Shown piece after piece: positions 24,485 to 36,354 of a stretch of DNA of 64,000 nucleotides. This stretch comes from Achatina immaculata. Taxonomy: Eukaryota > Mollusca > Gastropoda > Stylommatophora > Achatinidae. The stretch covers positions 11,058,303-11,122,302 of the forward strand of contig CM019704.1 in assembly GCA_009760885.1 (NCBI GenBank). Reading direction: 5' to 3'. The notes under the pieces were generated by a model. That model made no database searches and was not told the origin of the DNA. It saw only the letters and a program-made list of their open reading frames with translations. Position 1 is the first letter of the stretch. Each line of letters starts with the position of its first letter. The position numbers and the translations under genes were made by a program.

Positions 24485-24875
24485 CAGGGTGTTCCATAAG
24501 TAACTGTGCACTAACCCAGTATTGATTCCAGTATTTACTCTTCTTCTTCGTTCACTTCTACCAACAAGACCGCCCTGTGATCCTACTGAATTTACGCCTG
24601 TGGTCCTTGTTAAGTCCCGTGGTCCCCCGTGTGGTCCCCGAAAAGACGACATGAGATCCCTGAGAGGACCACAAGAGGTTCAGAGTATCACAGGGCTTGA
24701 GCCTGTATTCTCGGTGGGTCTCAGGAGCGGGATTCCGTGACATCATGGTCAGTATCTTAGTGATATCTTAATGTCTGTGGTATCTAGCCACATCTACCTG
24801 CCGCAGTCATTAAGATATCACTACGATACCAGAATCAATACTGGGTTAGTGCACAGTTATTTTCTGAACACACTG
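24485..24875. mobile_element. Mariner-type MITE with long inverted repeats
   Basis: Terminal inverted repeats of about 48 bp start CAGGGTGTTCCATAAGTAAC on the left. On the right they end in the complement of CAGTGTGTTCAGAAAATAAC; both continue with TGTGCACTAACCCAGTATTG. TA dinucleotides flank both ends (24483-24484, 24876-24877). CAGGGTGTTC-type ends and TA target sites are typical of Tc1/mariner elements. An inner palindrome (24752-24833) lies next to the right TIR. No transposase is encoded. Confidence 0.88.
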
Positions 24876-25233
24876 TACATGATGATAACAATAGTGAAAA
24901 AATTTTTAATATCACCAGCAGGAATATTATTATTACTCATAATAACAATTCCATGTGACATGTATTTGCTACAGTTTGGGATTGAGCTAATCTTCTAAAC
25001 ACTCTTCATGAAAATTAATAACTCACCATGTATAAAAGTTTCTTTATCTTCTTTCTTTTTATACTTCAGAAATGACAGAGGCACAGAAACAGATTCAGTT
25101 AAATTTCAAAAAACACTTTAACACTTGCTTCTGTTGTTCAAGATATTACTTAGTCACATGTTCTGTGCTAACATGACTTGAACCAAAAAGAGCGTTGCAC
25201 TTCTTCTCTGTGGCTACAAGCTGGACTTCTAAC

Positions 25234-25505
25234 GATAGTCACATGTTGATTCATTTAACAGTCACATGTTGATTTTTCTAACAGTCACATGTTGATTCTT
25301 CTAATAGTCACATGTTGATTCTTCTAATAGTCACATGTTGATTCATTTAACAGTTACATGTTGATTCTTCTAATAGTCACATGTTGATTCTTCTAATAGT
25401 CATATGTTGATTCATTTAACAGTTACATGTTGATTCTTCTAATAGTCACATGTTGATTCTTCTAACAACAGTCACAAATTGATTCATTTAACAGTCACAT
25501 GTTGA
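25234..25505. repeat. 23-bp minisatellite
   Basis: About 12 copies of AGTCACATGTTGATTCTTCTAAT, with an alternating variant ending CATTTAAC. It is intronic, with no coding frame. Confidence 0.9.
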
Positions 25506-26155
25506 AAATCAAGAGGCTGTTTCTTAATTACAAATTCTACCACTTATACGAACTTTTACCTGAGAAATCGTCTACTTAGGTCTCACCTACTCATTTCTGT
25601 CCAGTGAATTGCTTCAATTTCACCCCGTAAAGGTTTCCTACAGTGCCTAGCAATATTTTTTAGTTTTCTAACAAATTGCTTAAAGGAAATGATTTGTCAT
25701 AGTTAAATATTTAAAGCTGCATAATTTTAATTAAGTTGGGTTCTGCGTTGTGATGAGCATGGTCTCTCTGAAAATATTGAACAATCTTTGTGGTTGAGTA
25801 GTTAGTCACTGTCCGCTCACTGCTGCTCGTTCATCTTTGATATGAGGTTTGATCTTCCTTCTTTTTCATGTCTGAGTGCTGTTGTTCATGATTTTTTAGG
25901 TTTCTCAGCCTTGTTCATTTTCACATTTCATAAAGATGTTAGTGAATGAGATAAGCAAAAATCAGAACAATAAGAAAAAAAACTAAAACATGGCTTTGTT
26001 TGAATTATAACAGCAGTGATGCACTTGAAACTGCAAAACTGTATCAGCAGTAAGACTATTTTCAAAAACATCAGTACATGATAACCATTAGTGAGGTGCA
26101 TTTTGGGAAGATATTTGGTCTTTCTGAGCTCTTAAAATCACAATTAGGATTACAG
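25506..26155. other. Intron, no feature recognised
   Basis: Ordinary AT-rich sequence leading to the exon E acceptor. Confidence 0.5.
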
Positions 26156-26268
26156 AATCTGTGTACTCGACAGAGTGGCTGCGTCCCAAGCATACATTGA
26201 AGGATGTGGAAGATGAGGAAATAAAGAACCAGAAAATTGTAAAACTCACTGAAAAGTTACAGCAGCTG
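26156..26268 (+). CDS. Kinesin-14 exon E (start of stalk)
   Basis: A 113-nt exon after acceptor GGATTACAG. Its first two bases complete the GAA codon begun in exon D. It encodes SVYSTEWLRPKHTLKDVE followed by a charged, Leu-spaced helix (KIVKLTEKLQQL), and ends in phase 0 before donor GTAATG. The helix marks the beginning of the predicted stalk. Confidence 0.85.
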
Positions 26269-26454
26269 GTAATGAATGCTTGTATTAATGTGCATTTATT
26301 ATTTACAGTGAGAAATCTTTCTTATGTGAATTGTTCATGATTAACTCATGATAATAGTGGTTCCAAATTTAGTGATGTCTGTTCATTCTTGTGTGTTGAA
26401 TATATTAATTTGCTGTGGCTTTCAAATTTCCTTGATGAAACAAAGAAAAATATG

Positions 26455-27085
26455 TATCAATGAGGAAAAACTGGAAGAAGTGGAGAGTTTTGAATATTTG
26501 GATCATTGCTAACCAATAATGGAGATACAATGAGGGAAATTAAAAGGAGGACATCTATTGTTCTTCAAAAACGTAAAACAACTAAAGAAACTGTGGAGAG
26601 GAATAGACAGAACTACAAAAATAAGATTTTTAAGGGCATGCATCTTTCCCATCGCAACATATGCCTGTGAGACCTGGACACTTAACAAAACAGCTGATAA
26701 ATACATAAATGGCTTTGAATGTAAATGCTACAGAAGAGTTCTTCAAATATCATGGACACAAAAAAGAACAAATATATCCATACTACAAGAACTTAATATT
26801 GAAGAAGGCTGGCTAGTAAAGAGGATTAAATAGAGAAAACTTAAATATTTTGGACACATTAAACATCATGATAATTTAGAGAAGACCATCTTGGAAGGGT
26901 ATATTATGGGAAAAAGAAATAGAGGAAGACCAAGGTGAAGATGGTTGCAAGACATCGTTGATAATCTGGAAATGGATGCATCAGCAGCAAGGCATCTTGC
27001 TTACAACCGAGAGGCCTACAGGAAAGCTATTAGAGAATTAAAGTTCTGCAAGGGACATGCAAATGACTGACTGACTGACCAAAGA
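26455..27085 (+). mobile_element. LINE-A 3' fragment
   Basis: Starts in EEKLEEVESFEYL, continues through IRFLRACIFPIATYACETW and INGFECKCYRR, and ends at GGACATGCAAATGACTGACTG. It lies about 190 nt after exon E and carries a stop (GWLVKRIK followed by TAG). Confidence 0.88.
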
Positions 27086-27159
27086 AAATAGGTTATAACT
27101 TTCAGTTCCAGACTTTTGACCTAAAAAATCCCAGCACTGTGTAGGACAAAGTTAACCAA

Positions 27160-27900
27160 TGAAAGAATCTTTATAAGGTCTTTCCGTGCGGGAGAAGAAA
27201 CACGGACGTGTCGTGGAGTGCGGGAGTAAAAACGCGGGTCTGTAAGGGGGTCTAGTTGTAAAATGGAATGGAAAACAGTAGTTCCATGTACTTCTGTATA
27301 CTTAATATGTTTCAAAGTATAGCTAAATGAATGAAAATTTCATAAATGCAGAGTTTTTTAGGAAAAAAGAAGTAATGTGATGTTTTTAGACACTGATTGT
27401 GGCCAGCTCACCATCGGCTAGGTCTAGATTCGCGCTACTTACCACTACTTACCATCTGAGATGTGTAGATCTACTTGTCGATCTCGTATTGTGACTCCGT
27501 ATTGCATTCTCGCTGAATGGATGTCTGAACTAACCTCATAACTACTTCTCCAGTCGCCTAAATATGTCTAGATCTACTTAGAAAACATTCAAGAGCAGCG
27601 AGGTGGCCATAGGCTATGTCCATACCCCTATCTACATCGTCAAAAGTTGAAAAATTTCCATGCTTCGCGTCCTTGTTCTCGCTCGGCATCGCTCGTAACT
27701 AGGCATGCATTCTCCATTTTGAAAGTGTCACCGGAATCGCGGACGAAATATGTACAATCTAAATGTTACACCGCTTGTTTTAATGAAACAAAGAATTGTC
27801 GAATTTTCGACCATACGGTAGCTTGGGACCACCGGAAATGTCGAAAATTCTACCATACGCACGGAAAGAAGGAACTTCCAACTTGTGCTTCTCAGTGAAA
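27160..27900. other. CpG-rich intronic block, unclassified
   Basis: This stretch has many CpG dinucleotides (for example CACGGACGTGTCGTGG, TCGCGCTACTTACC, TCGCTCGGCATCGCTCG), unlike the AT-rich intron around it. A short open frame (27647-27898) is not convincing as an exon. It could be a young repeat, a regulatory element or an internal promoter; the sequence does not decide. Confidence 0.45.
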
Positions 27901-28199
27901 AATGAATGTTAGCCCAAATGTTGGATGTGTTTTACAATAGAGAAAATGATTTTTGTGGCATAAAAAACCTAGTCAAACTAATGGGAGAAAATGATGTTTA
28001 TATGACATTCTTTTACTAACAAGAATGAGGATTATAGTGAAGGGTTATGCATGTTGTAGAAGTTGTGATCAGATTAGCGGCAGTCTATGAGCTTTATATA
28101 TTGTTTTTTGTATGTTATGTATATACAGTGTGTGTATGTTTTATATAATGTATGCCTATTTTTGTCTAGTGTGCTTCATCCAAATGAGTTTTAACTCTG

Positions 28200-28325
28200 T
28201 TGTAAAACACTTTAGGAACTATTTGTATGGTGTAGGAACTGAAAAAATCTAAACTCTGTTGTAAAAAACTTTAGGAACTGTTTGAATGGTGTAGAAACTG
28301 AAAAAATCTAAACTCTGTGTGGTTA
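28200..28325. repeat. 59-bp tandem duplication
   Basis: AACTCTGTTGTAAAA(C/A)ACTTTAGG recurs 59 nt apart, followed by the start of a third unit. Confidence 0.85.
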
Positions 28326-28418
28326 ACTTGTCATTTTTTTTTTTTTGGGGCAAGCATGTGCCAGATTTTATTACATGTTAGAGCTAAAGAAGCTGAAATT
28401 ATTTCTAACTTCTCTTAG

Positions 28419-28469
28419 GAGTCAGAACTGACAATGGAGAAGAAAACCAGAATGGAAGTTGAGAAACAA
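28419..28469 (+). CDS. Kinesin-14 exon F (stalk)
   Basis: A 51-nt micro-exon, phase 0 to 0, from acceptor TTCTCTTAG to donor GTAAGT. It encodes ESELTMEKKTRMEVEKQ, a highly charged coiled-coil segment. Its in-frame length would allow skipping without a frame change. Confidence 0.85.
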
Positions 28470-28687
28470 GTAAGTGAGTAAATCATATCAATTAAATTTT
28501 ATCACAGATGTTTATGAGAAAATTATGCTCATCTTCATCACTAGCGCTAATGTTGTTTTGTGTAATTTAATGTCCAGTCACAGTTTTTATATTGTGTGGA
28601 TTTTTTACTGCCTAACATTATAAGTCGTATCATAAAGCCATAAATGGCAGCATGTTACCACTCACTGTTTCTTGTTTTTTTTCTCAG

Positions 28688-28801
28688 CTTGCTGACTTGG
28701 AAGAGAAGTTCAGTAAAGTCTCTGTTGAGGCCACATCAGCTCAGAAACAAATGGAAGCCATGCAGCAGTCAAGACCAAAAACAGCAAGGCCAAAAACACC
28801 A
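28688..28801 (+). CDS. Kinesin-14 exon G (stalk)
   Basis: A 114-nt exon, phase 0 to 0, from acceptor TTTTTTCTCAG to donor GTAATA. It continues the coiled coil (LADLEEKFSKVSVEATSAQK) and ends in a basic Pro/Thr linker (SRPKTARPKTP) that probably breaks the helix. Confidence 0.88.
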
Positions 28802-28840
28802 GTAATAATTCACTCTATGTTCTTTTCTACAATGCTGATT

Positions 28841-29310
28841 CATTCTTCTAATAAACCACATTTCTGCTGCTTCCAATGATTTTTGTGCAGACTTGTTATA
28901 TGGAAGTGAATCATGGACAATAGGCAAGTCTGCACAAAAATCATTGGAAGCAGCAGAAATGTGGTTTATTAGAAGAATGTTGCGAATCCCCTGGACAGCA
29001 AAAATAACTAATGAAGAATGTAGGAGAAGAGCTGGAGAGACAAAAAACCTTGTCAAAAAGATAAGAGAGAGACAATGTACTTTCATAGGACATGCAATGA
29101 GAAGAGGGGGCATTGAAAATATTATAACAACAGGAAAAATAGAAGGAAGAAGATCAAGAGGAAGACCAAGAGAAATGATACTGGACAGTCTGACGGGATG
29201 GTGTGAGAGGAGATCACCAACTGAGCTGATGGCCTGCATGAAGGATCGTGTACTCTGGAGAAGCATAATAGCCAACGCCAGTCGGCACGGCACATGATGA
29301 TGATGATGAT
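28841..29310 (+). mobile_element. LINE-D 3' fragment with fold-back 5' end
   Basis: The direct part (about 28892-29294) encodes LLYGSESWTIGKSAQK through HAMRRGGIENIITTGKIEG to the 3' end and TGA tail. Upstream, 28841-28895 is the reverse complement of 28925-28979: a 55-bp stem with a 29-nt loop. The inverted arm therefore repeats sequence that is also present directly. It begins 39 nt after exon G's donor. Confidence 0.88.
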
Positions 29311-29659
29311 TCATTCAAACAGTGTTTATCCTTAATGTGGCTATTTTCTTTCTTCTCAATGACTGTGCAACGTACAGAATACATAGCAAATGATACTGTG
29401 ATGTTTACCTTAAACAGAGAGAAGGTCCACTGTGGCATGTCCTCCTGAGGTCTAGCATGTTCTGACAAAGGAATAATTGTACTGCAATGGTTTCACTTTG
29501 CCTTCCGCTCTGTTTGTATATGGTTTTCTCAACTAACCTTTGTCTAAAGAGACTGACCCACAAGGCAGCAGGGTACCTGTTTTGGTCTGCTGCTATTTAT
29601 TAAGATGTTCACAGTTGACCTCTATATCTAAAGACTGTTCCACATTCTGGCACCAGTGG
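29311..29659. other. Intron, no feature recognised
   Basis: No exon or repeat end seen. Confidence 0.45.
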
Positions 29660-30625
29660 ATGTAATCTGCAAAAATTTCTTTTAAAAAAATACGTTTGTT
29701 GCTCTAGCTGTGTGTGCCATTTGCACCATCTTGCTAGAAGCATGCTTCAATTTCACATTTAGTCATCTGTTCTAAAAAAAGGTTCCAGAATGTCAATATG
29801 GTACCAATCGGCATTTATAGTGTTGTTGAAGAAAATTGATCCAATTAAATGTTTTCTACTGATGGGACACCATACCCCACTTTTCGCATTGTGTAGTGGC
29901 GCTTCATGAAATGCATGGGATTAACACTGCTCCAGATATGATTATTTTGGCTATTAACATATCCAGATAGATGAAACCATGCCTCATCAGAGAAGAATGT
30001 CCTCATCAGAGAAGAATGTTAAATTGAGAACTGACTTGTCTTCTTCAGCTAAAAATGCTTGAAACCACATGGAATAATTCACTCTGGATTGATTGTTACA
30101 CTCTTTTAGTTCAGACACAACAGAAATCTTGTATGGATGAAAATTTAACCAATGTTTAAGAATTTTGTGCACTGTGCTCAGTGATACGTTCACTTCTTGC
30201 GACATTTTCCTCAAGGACTTGCATGGACTTTTCAGGATTCTGTCTTGGATATCTAGACATTTTTATTCAGACACAGCAGGCCTACCAGATCGCAGAGCAT
30301 CTTCCACAGTTCCCATATCACGAAACTTATTCAACAAATTTCTAACCGTAGTGCAATGAGGAGGTTGTTTATCAGGAAATTTTGCTATAAATCTTTGAAC
30401 AACCGTCCGTGTGTATTGACCGCCATTTCGAAACACTTGTTCAACCAAAAAAGATTCTTTCTTCCATTGATAACACCATTTTGTTTTGAGTGCAAAAAAT
30501 TACTCCAGCAGATGACAAACATTCAATGCATTTTTCTTCACAATTGATTGTGCAGCACATTTTTTATGATGTCATTTTCTTCATTTTTACATAGAAAGTG
30601 TAGTGAGACTTTAAAAACAGCCTGT
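29660..30625 (-). pseudogene. Decayed mariner-like transposase
   Basis: The minus strand encodes an N-terminal helix-turn-helix region (LVEQVFRNGGQYTRTVVQRF, RNLLNKFRDMGTVED, SGRPAVSE; DUF4817-like). A second HTH follows (LRKMSQEVNVSLSTVHKIL), then a decayed catalytic core start (NLTFFSDEDILL, where FSDEAWF is usual) and, near 29720, a KARWCKWHT-like remnant of QDGA.HT. Stops and frameshifts interrupt it. The right end near 30609-30625 (ACAGCCTGTATA, reverse) may be the remaining terminal repeat; the other end is lost. Confidence 0.8.
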
Positions 30626-30629
30626 ATAA

Positions 30630-31825
30630 TTCATTATAAAAGATATAGTGCATACTGCAATGAGAGAAGAACAAGCAGGATTTAGAAAAGGGAGAAGCTG
30701 TCTCGACCAGATCTTTACTCTCAGAATAATACTTGAAGAACATATTGAAAAGCAGAAACCATTAATACTGAACTTCATAGATTTTAAAAAGGCATTTGAT
30801 AGCATACACAGAAATTCATTATGGAGAATTTTATGCCTATATGGAATACCATCTAAAATTGTCAACATCATTAAGGACTTATACAATGGATATGTTTGTG
30901 CAGTCAAGACAGAAGAAGGGATGAGTGAATGGTTCCAGATTGAAACAGGTGTGAAACAAGGATGTATGCTGTCTCCTTTACTTTTTGGGATTACAGTAGA
31001 CTTCATAATGAAAAAATGCTGAACAGGTAACACAGGTATTGACTGGGTACATGGGACCCAACTAGAAGACCTTGATTTTGCTGATGACATAACTTCACTG
31101 GCTAGTAAAATAGGATTTGAAATTAACAAGGACAAAACAAAAATAATGAAAATTCCTCTCAGTCAAAATGGAAAAATACACATAGAAGGGACAGATATTG
31201 AAGAAGTCAATCAATTTGCATACCTTGGCAGCTACATAGACCAGGATGGTGACACTAGAAAGGAAGTCAGGATCAGAATTTCAAAAGCAGCATCAATCTT
31301 CAAGAATCTTGAGAACATATGGAATTCAGAAGTTATAAGCACAAAAACCAAGTTAAGATTATTCAATTCAAATGTAATATCCACCCTCATTATGCATGCG
31401 AAAGCTGGAAAACAACTAAAGAAATAGAAAAGAAATTAGACTCTTTTGAAAACAAATGCCTAAGGAAAATACTCGGCATCAAGTTGAATGAATTCAAGAA
31501 CAATGCAGAGATAAGACAGATGACTGAACAACAACCAGTCTCATGGGCGATCAGGAAAAGGAGATGGACATATGTTGGTCACTTGATGAGAAGAAATGAT
31601 CAGAGAATCCCAAAACAAGCTATCAAGTGGAACACAACAGGCCGAAGAAAAAGAGGCAGACCACGTGAAACTCTGAAGAGGACATTATTAAGAGAGGCCA
31701 AATTAACAGGCATAAAATCCTTTGATGAGGTTGAAAGACTCGCCGAAGACAGGAAAAATTGGCAAAGTACTTTGTGACCCCTATGTGACGTTTAACGCCA
31801 CGGGATGGATATAAGATAAGATAAT
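30630..31825 (+). mobile_element. LINE-C, RT to 3' end
   Basis: RT motifs are well kept: GRSCLDQIFTLRIILEEH, IDFKKAFDSIHR, GVKQGCMLSPLLFGI, and DLDFADDITSL at about 31070-31100. The C-terminal region runs FAYLGSYIDQDGDTRKE to RRKRGRPRETLKRTLL. The 3' end is CCCTATGTGACGTTTAACG followed by ATAAGATAAG. A few stops and one frame change remain. It abuts the mariner relic. Confidence 0.9.
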
Positions 31826-32231
31826 TCATTGGGATTTAAATAAGCTGTTGAGTTCAGTGTTCAGTTCAGTGTTCTTTCTAGCTCTCGATTCTCCACTGTT
31901 GGTATCTTTATGGCCCCAGAGATTCTTTTTAGGATCTTGTTCTCAAAGACTTGCAGTTAATGTTCATCTTTCTTTGTTGTACTCAATGTTTCTGATCCAT
32001 TCATGATGGCTAGTAGTTTTGTAGATTGTTATTTTGGTGTTTTGGGACTAATAATAATAATAATTCTGAGGTCTAACTACATTTTGATGATGAATAATTT
32101 TGAATGACAGTTTAATCCTTTCTATTCCATGTCAAAGATATTTTAGACAGGTGCCTTATTCCACGAACAGTCATTATTATTAGTTATATACAAGAAAAAG
32201 AATTTATTTACATTAGTTCCCCCCCCCTCTT

Positions 32232-32272
<41 letters not shown>

Positions 32273-32920
32273 GTCTAAACTAGGAAAAAAGTAAGAAAGT
32301 TTTATTAATTAACGAGCAGACAGTCGTGACATTTTGGTGTGAACCTTAGTCATAAAAAAGCACACATGATAAAGAAATAGAGAACACATGAATGCTATGC
32401 GAAAAGTAAGAATGGAAAAAATAGAGTAAATAAAATAAATGGAGCACTTAGCTGTGGCTTGTAAGAGGCTGCATCTAGAAATGCGCATAGTGGAGTGTTG
32501 AGAATTTTTAATTGGAACTTGTAATGTGCGATAGGTGGGTCGTGGGGGGGGGGGGGGTGAACTCAGAAAGGGGAGAGAGTGGTATAATGGTAATCTAATT
32601 GGGAGAAGGTGGAATAGGTGATTGCAGTTGGAGTAGAGGGGTTGTAATCTGATGCCGTGAATAGGTTTACCTCTCTCTCTTTCACTCTCTCTCTCTCTCT
32701 TGATTATCTTGGCTCCCAAGATAGTATTTTAGATTTTAATAAGTAGAGCACAGTGGATTTTAGTATCAGAACTGTATTTTGGCTTTAATTTCCTTTCTTA
32801 CATTATTACAGCTATTGAAAATTGTTCCAAGATATTTAAAAGTAGTCTTCCAAATTAGGGTATTTAGGTCATGGGGCTAACAACCTAACACCAGTAGAAA
32901 AATATGTAGATGCTACAGAA
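31826..32920. other. Intron with low-complexity runs and a dispersed repeat
   Basis: (CT)n occupies 32221-32273 and again about 32670-32700, with a poly-G run near 32546-32558. The segment 32440-32670 is the diverged partner of 10780-10980. No exon seen. Confidence 0.7.
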
Positions 32921-32924
32921 CAGA

Positions 32925-35900
32925 TATCTTACATCCTTCCTTTGCCGTTAAACGTCACACAGGGCTTGCATAGTTGTTTGCCAAGTTTTCCTATTCTCAG
33001 TGAGTCTTTCAACTCCATCAAGGGATGCTATGCCCCCTAAACTGGCTTCTCTTAACAATGTCCTCTTTAGAGTTGCACGTAGTCGATCTCTTTCTTCATC
33101 CTGTTGTGCTTCACTTGACAGCTTGTTTTGGTATTCTCTGATTGTTTCTTCTCATCACATGGCCTATATATATCCATCTTCTTTTTCTGATCACCCATGA
33201 GACAGGTTGTTGTATGCTCATCTGTCTTATCTGTGTGTTGTTCTTAAATTCATTCCACTCATACCAAGTATTTTCCTTAGGCATTTGTTTTCAAAAGAGT
33301 CTAATTTCTTGCCTATTTCTTTAGTTGATTTCCAGCTTTCACATGCATAAATGAGAGTGGATGTCACATTTGAATTGAATAATCTTAACTTGGTTTTTGT
33401 GCTTATAACTTTTGAATGCCATATGTTCTCAAGATTTTTGAAGGACAATGCTGCTTTTGCAATTCTAATTCTAACTTCCTTCCTGGTGTCACCATCCTGA
33501 TCTATGTAGCTGCCAAGATATGCAAATAGGTTTACTTCATCAACAGCTGTTCCTTCTATGTATATTTTTCATTCTTAATTAATGAGAAGTTTCATTATTT
33601 TTCTTTTGCCTTTGTTAATTTCAAGACCTATTTTGCTAGCCATTGAAGACAGGGAATCTGTTTTTTCCTGCATCAATTTCACATTGTCACTGATAAGAGT
33701 TATGTCATCTGCAAAATCATAATCTTCTGTTTGGGTCCCATGTACCCAATCAATGCTGGTTTTACTTGTACATCATCTTTTCATTATAAAGTTTATGGCA
33801 GTTCCAATAAACAAGGGAGATAATAAACATCCTTGTTTCATGCCTGTTTCAATCTAAAACCATTCGCTCATTCCTTCTTCTGTCTTGACTGCACAAATCT
33901 CTAATGATGTTGACAATTTTAGGTGGTATTCCATATAGTCTTAAAATTCTCCACAGCGAATCTCTGTGTATGCTATCAAATGCCTTTTTAAAGTCTATGA
34001 AGTTCAGGATTAATGGTTTCTACTTTTCAATATGTTCTTCAAGTATTATTCTGAGAGTAAAGATCTGGTTGAGACAGCTTCTCCCTTTTCGAAATCCTGC
34101 TTGTTCTTCTCTCATTGCAGTATCCACTACATCCTTAATTCTATTCAGAATCACCTTACAAAACACCTTTGACACAACTGATAGTAAGGTTACACCCTCC
34201 AGTTATTGCAGTCACTGAGGTTGCCTTTTTTTGGTATTTTAACAATGATTCCCTTTTTCCATTTAGAAGGGACTTTTTCTTCTTTCTAAATTTTATTAAA
34301 CATTCTCTGTAGTTGGCTCATGTTGTCACTGTTAATAGCTTTTAACATTTCAACTGTTATTTCATCTTCACCTGCAGCTTTGTTGTTAGGCATTAGATTC
34401 ACTGCTGTTTCAGTTTCATTCAGTGTAACTTCATCTAAGCTGATATTTAGTTGTGGGACTGGTAAATCAGTTTCAAGGTTCATTAGTTCATTTAGGTGTG
34501 ATCGATTAAGTATTTCTTGGAAGTGTTCAGCCCATCTTTGCTTTTGGTCTTTACTTGATGTTAATAGGCTGCCTATTTTGCTAAAGACTAGTCTTTCTCT
34601 GGAGGTAATAGCTCCTGTTAGCTTCTTCTGTATGTTATACAGAGTTTTGCTGTCTCCTGTTTTTTCTGTGTTTTCTGCTTCTTTTGCCATATTGTCCATA
34701 TATTCTCTTTTGTTTCTTCTTGCCGAACTTTTTACTTTATTGTCTAGTTCTTTGTACGTTTATTTTGCCAAAACTTTTCTAAGAATTGTCTTTACATTCA
34801 ACATGGTTAATTTGGCTGCTCATCTGTCATGTATTTCCATGTGTTATCTGATATCCATGCTTTTCTACATGTTGATTGCAGTCCAGCACTTGCTTTTGCT
34901 GCCGTGATTATGGCTGTGCTGTATGAGTTAATTCATCTATATCTGTCTCGTCTACCTCGTTGTGTGCTGCGAAATGTTTGGTAAGTTCCAGACTGAAATA
35001 ATTGTTGGTATTTTCTTCTTGTAGGCTATGACTGTTTATCTTTCTGAGTATTGATTTCTTGTGCTGGCTTTTCAGTTTAAGTCTTATCCTCCCTATACAC
35101 AGGTTGTGATCACTGTTGACATCTGCACCCCTATATGCCCTTGCATCTATCAGAGATGTTCTGAATTGTTTTCAATACAAAAATGATCTATCTGATTTCT
35201 GGTTCTATCATCTGGAGATATCCATGTTGTTTTATGTATCTCTTTGCGTGGAAATATTGTCCTTCCAATGACCATGCCCTCTGTTAGACATATTTCAATT
35301 AATCTTTCTCCATTCTAATTTATTGTATCAATTCCTTCTTTCCTCATTACTTTTTTTATATCAGTGTTATCCTTTCCGACCTTCGTGTTGAAGTCTCCCA
35401 TGACATTTAAGATGTCATGTTTAGGTACTTTGTTGATATGTAGTTGTAGTTGGTAATAGAAATCATCTTTTATTTCATAACCTGCATCGTTCGTGGGTGC
35501 ATAGCATTGTATGATTGTCATTCTTCCGTGCTTTATTTTGTATCATGCTCTTATCATATGACTGTTCACTGGTTCCCATTCTGAAAAGCTATTTACTGCC
35601 ACAGATGACATTATTATACCCACTCCTTCTTGATATTTTGCATCATCTCCACCAGGATATATTATTAACTTAACAGTTTTCTGCCTTTCTTTTCCCAACT
35701 TCTGGCCATCAAATTTCGCTAAATCCCAACACATCCAGGTGATATCTATCCATTTCTTTTATTACTTGAGCAGTTTTTGTTGTTGCGGCCATTGTTCTTA
35801 CATTCCAAAATCCGATTTTTGTTATGCATTTGGGGCCGATGAATTTTCGATCATTGTCAATGGCGTGCAGAGTTGGTGTCCTTGATGTTTGGTTACAACT

Positions 35901-36130
35901 GTTGCGAGTTTCCATAATGGTGGGGTTTTTCTCCATCTAGAGTCATCTAGAGTCACCTCTAGATGGGTCTCAGGATGAGGTTGTTGGCCTCATGTCCAAC
36001 TCCCATTTTACGATGTGTGACGGTGCAAAAGACTCATACGCAGGTATCCCGGCAAGAGCGTTAAAAAGCTCACACCATCTTGTACGTCACCTGGAAGTGA
36101 AAACCCACAGAATAAATATACAAGTCTCAA
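32925..36130 (-). mobile_element. LINE-C, nearly full-length endonuclease-RT element
   Basis: On the minus strand it starts near 36130 and gives an AP-type endonuclease in pieces. These include IGFWNVRTMAATTKTAQVI (near 35800), LDVLGFSEI, a middle segment GGDDAKYQEGVGI, and the catalytic-region motif HDILNVMGDFNTKVGKD (near 35400). Linker and RT follow down to KTSTKEIGKKLDSFENKCLRK (near 33300). The 3' end TTACATCCTTCCTTTGCCGTTAAACG is near 32930. Order and span (3.2 kb) match an RTE-size LINE. Scattered stops inactivate it. The start of the 4.1-kb tandem duplication (35481) cuts through this element. Confidence 0.85.
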
Positions 36131-36213
36131 AACTGGATAGGTAAAAAGACTGATTATTGGTTCATGTTTTAAATTATGTCTTTAAAAGAAAAAATTGTTC
36201 TTACCTCTACCAG

Positions 36214-36354
36214 GCTGCCATAATTCCAGAGGGAGCCTCCATTTTTGACCTGCAACAGCTAAATCGCAAAGTGCAAAACCTTCACAAGTCGCATGTCCAT
36301 CTAAAAATGGATGTTTTGAGAAACAATGGTTCCTTGACTGCCATCATCAAAGAG
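36214..36354 (+). CDS. Kinesin-14 exon H, copy 1 (stalk)
   Basis: A 141-nt exon, phase 0 to 0, from acceptor ACCTCTACCAG to donor GTGAGT. It encodes 47 residues starting AAIIPEGASIFDLQQLNRK and continuing as a helix. It is identical to copy 2. Because 141 is divisible by three, a transcript could contain both copies and gain 47 residues of stalk without a frame change. Confidence 0.88.

Noticed and set aside
25234..25505. CRISPR-like spaced repeats
   Set aside because: The 23-bp units are directly adjacent without unique spacers, and the window is clearly eukaryotic.
27647..27898. 83-codon open frame in the CpG-rich block as an exon
   Set aside because: There is no convincing acceptor and donor with matching phase, and exons E and F join in frame without it.
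35315..35936. A host gene similar to craniofacial development protein 2 (CFDP2)
   Set aside because: The similarity is to the LINE-type AP endonuclease often mislabelled that way. Here it is followed by RT in one LINE-C element and is broken by stops.
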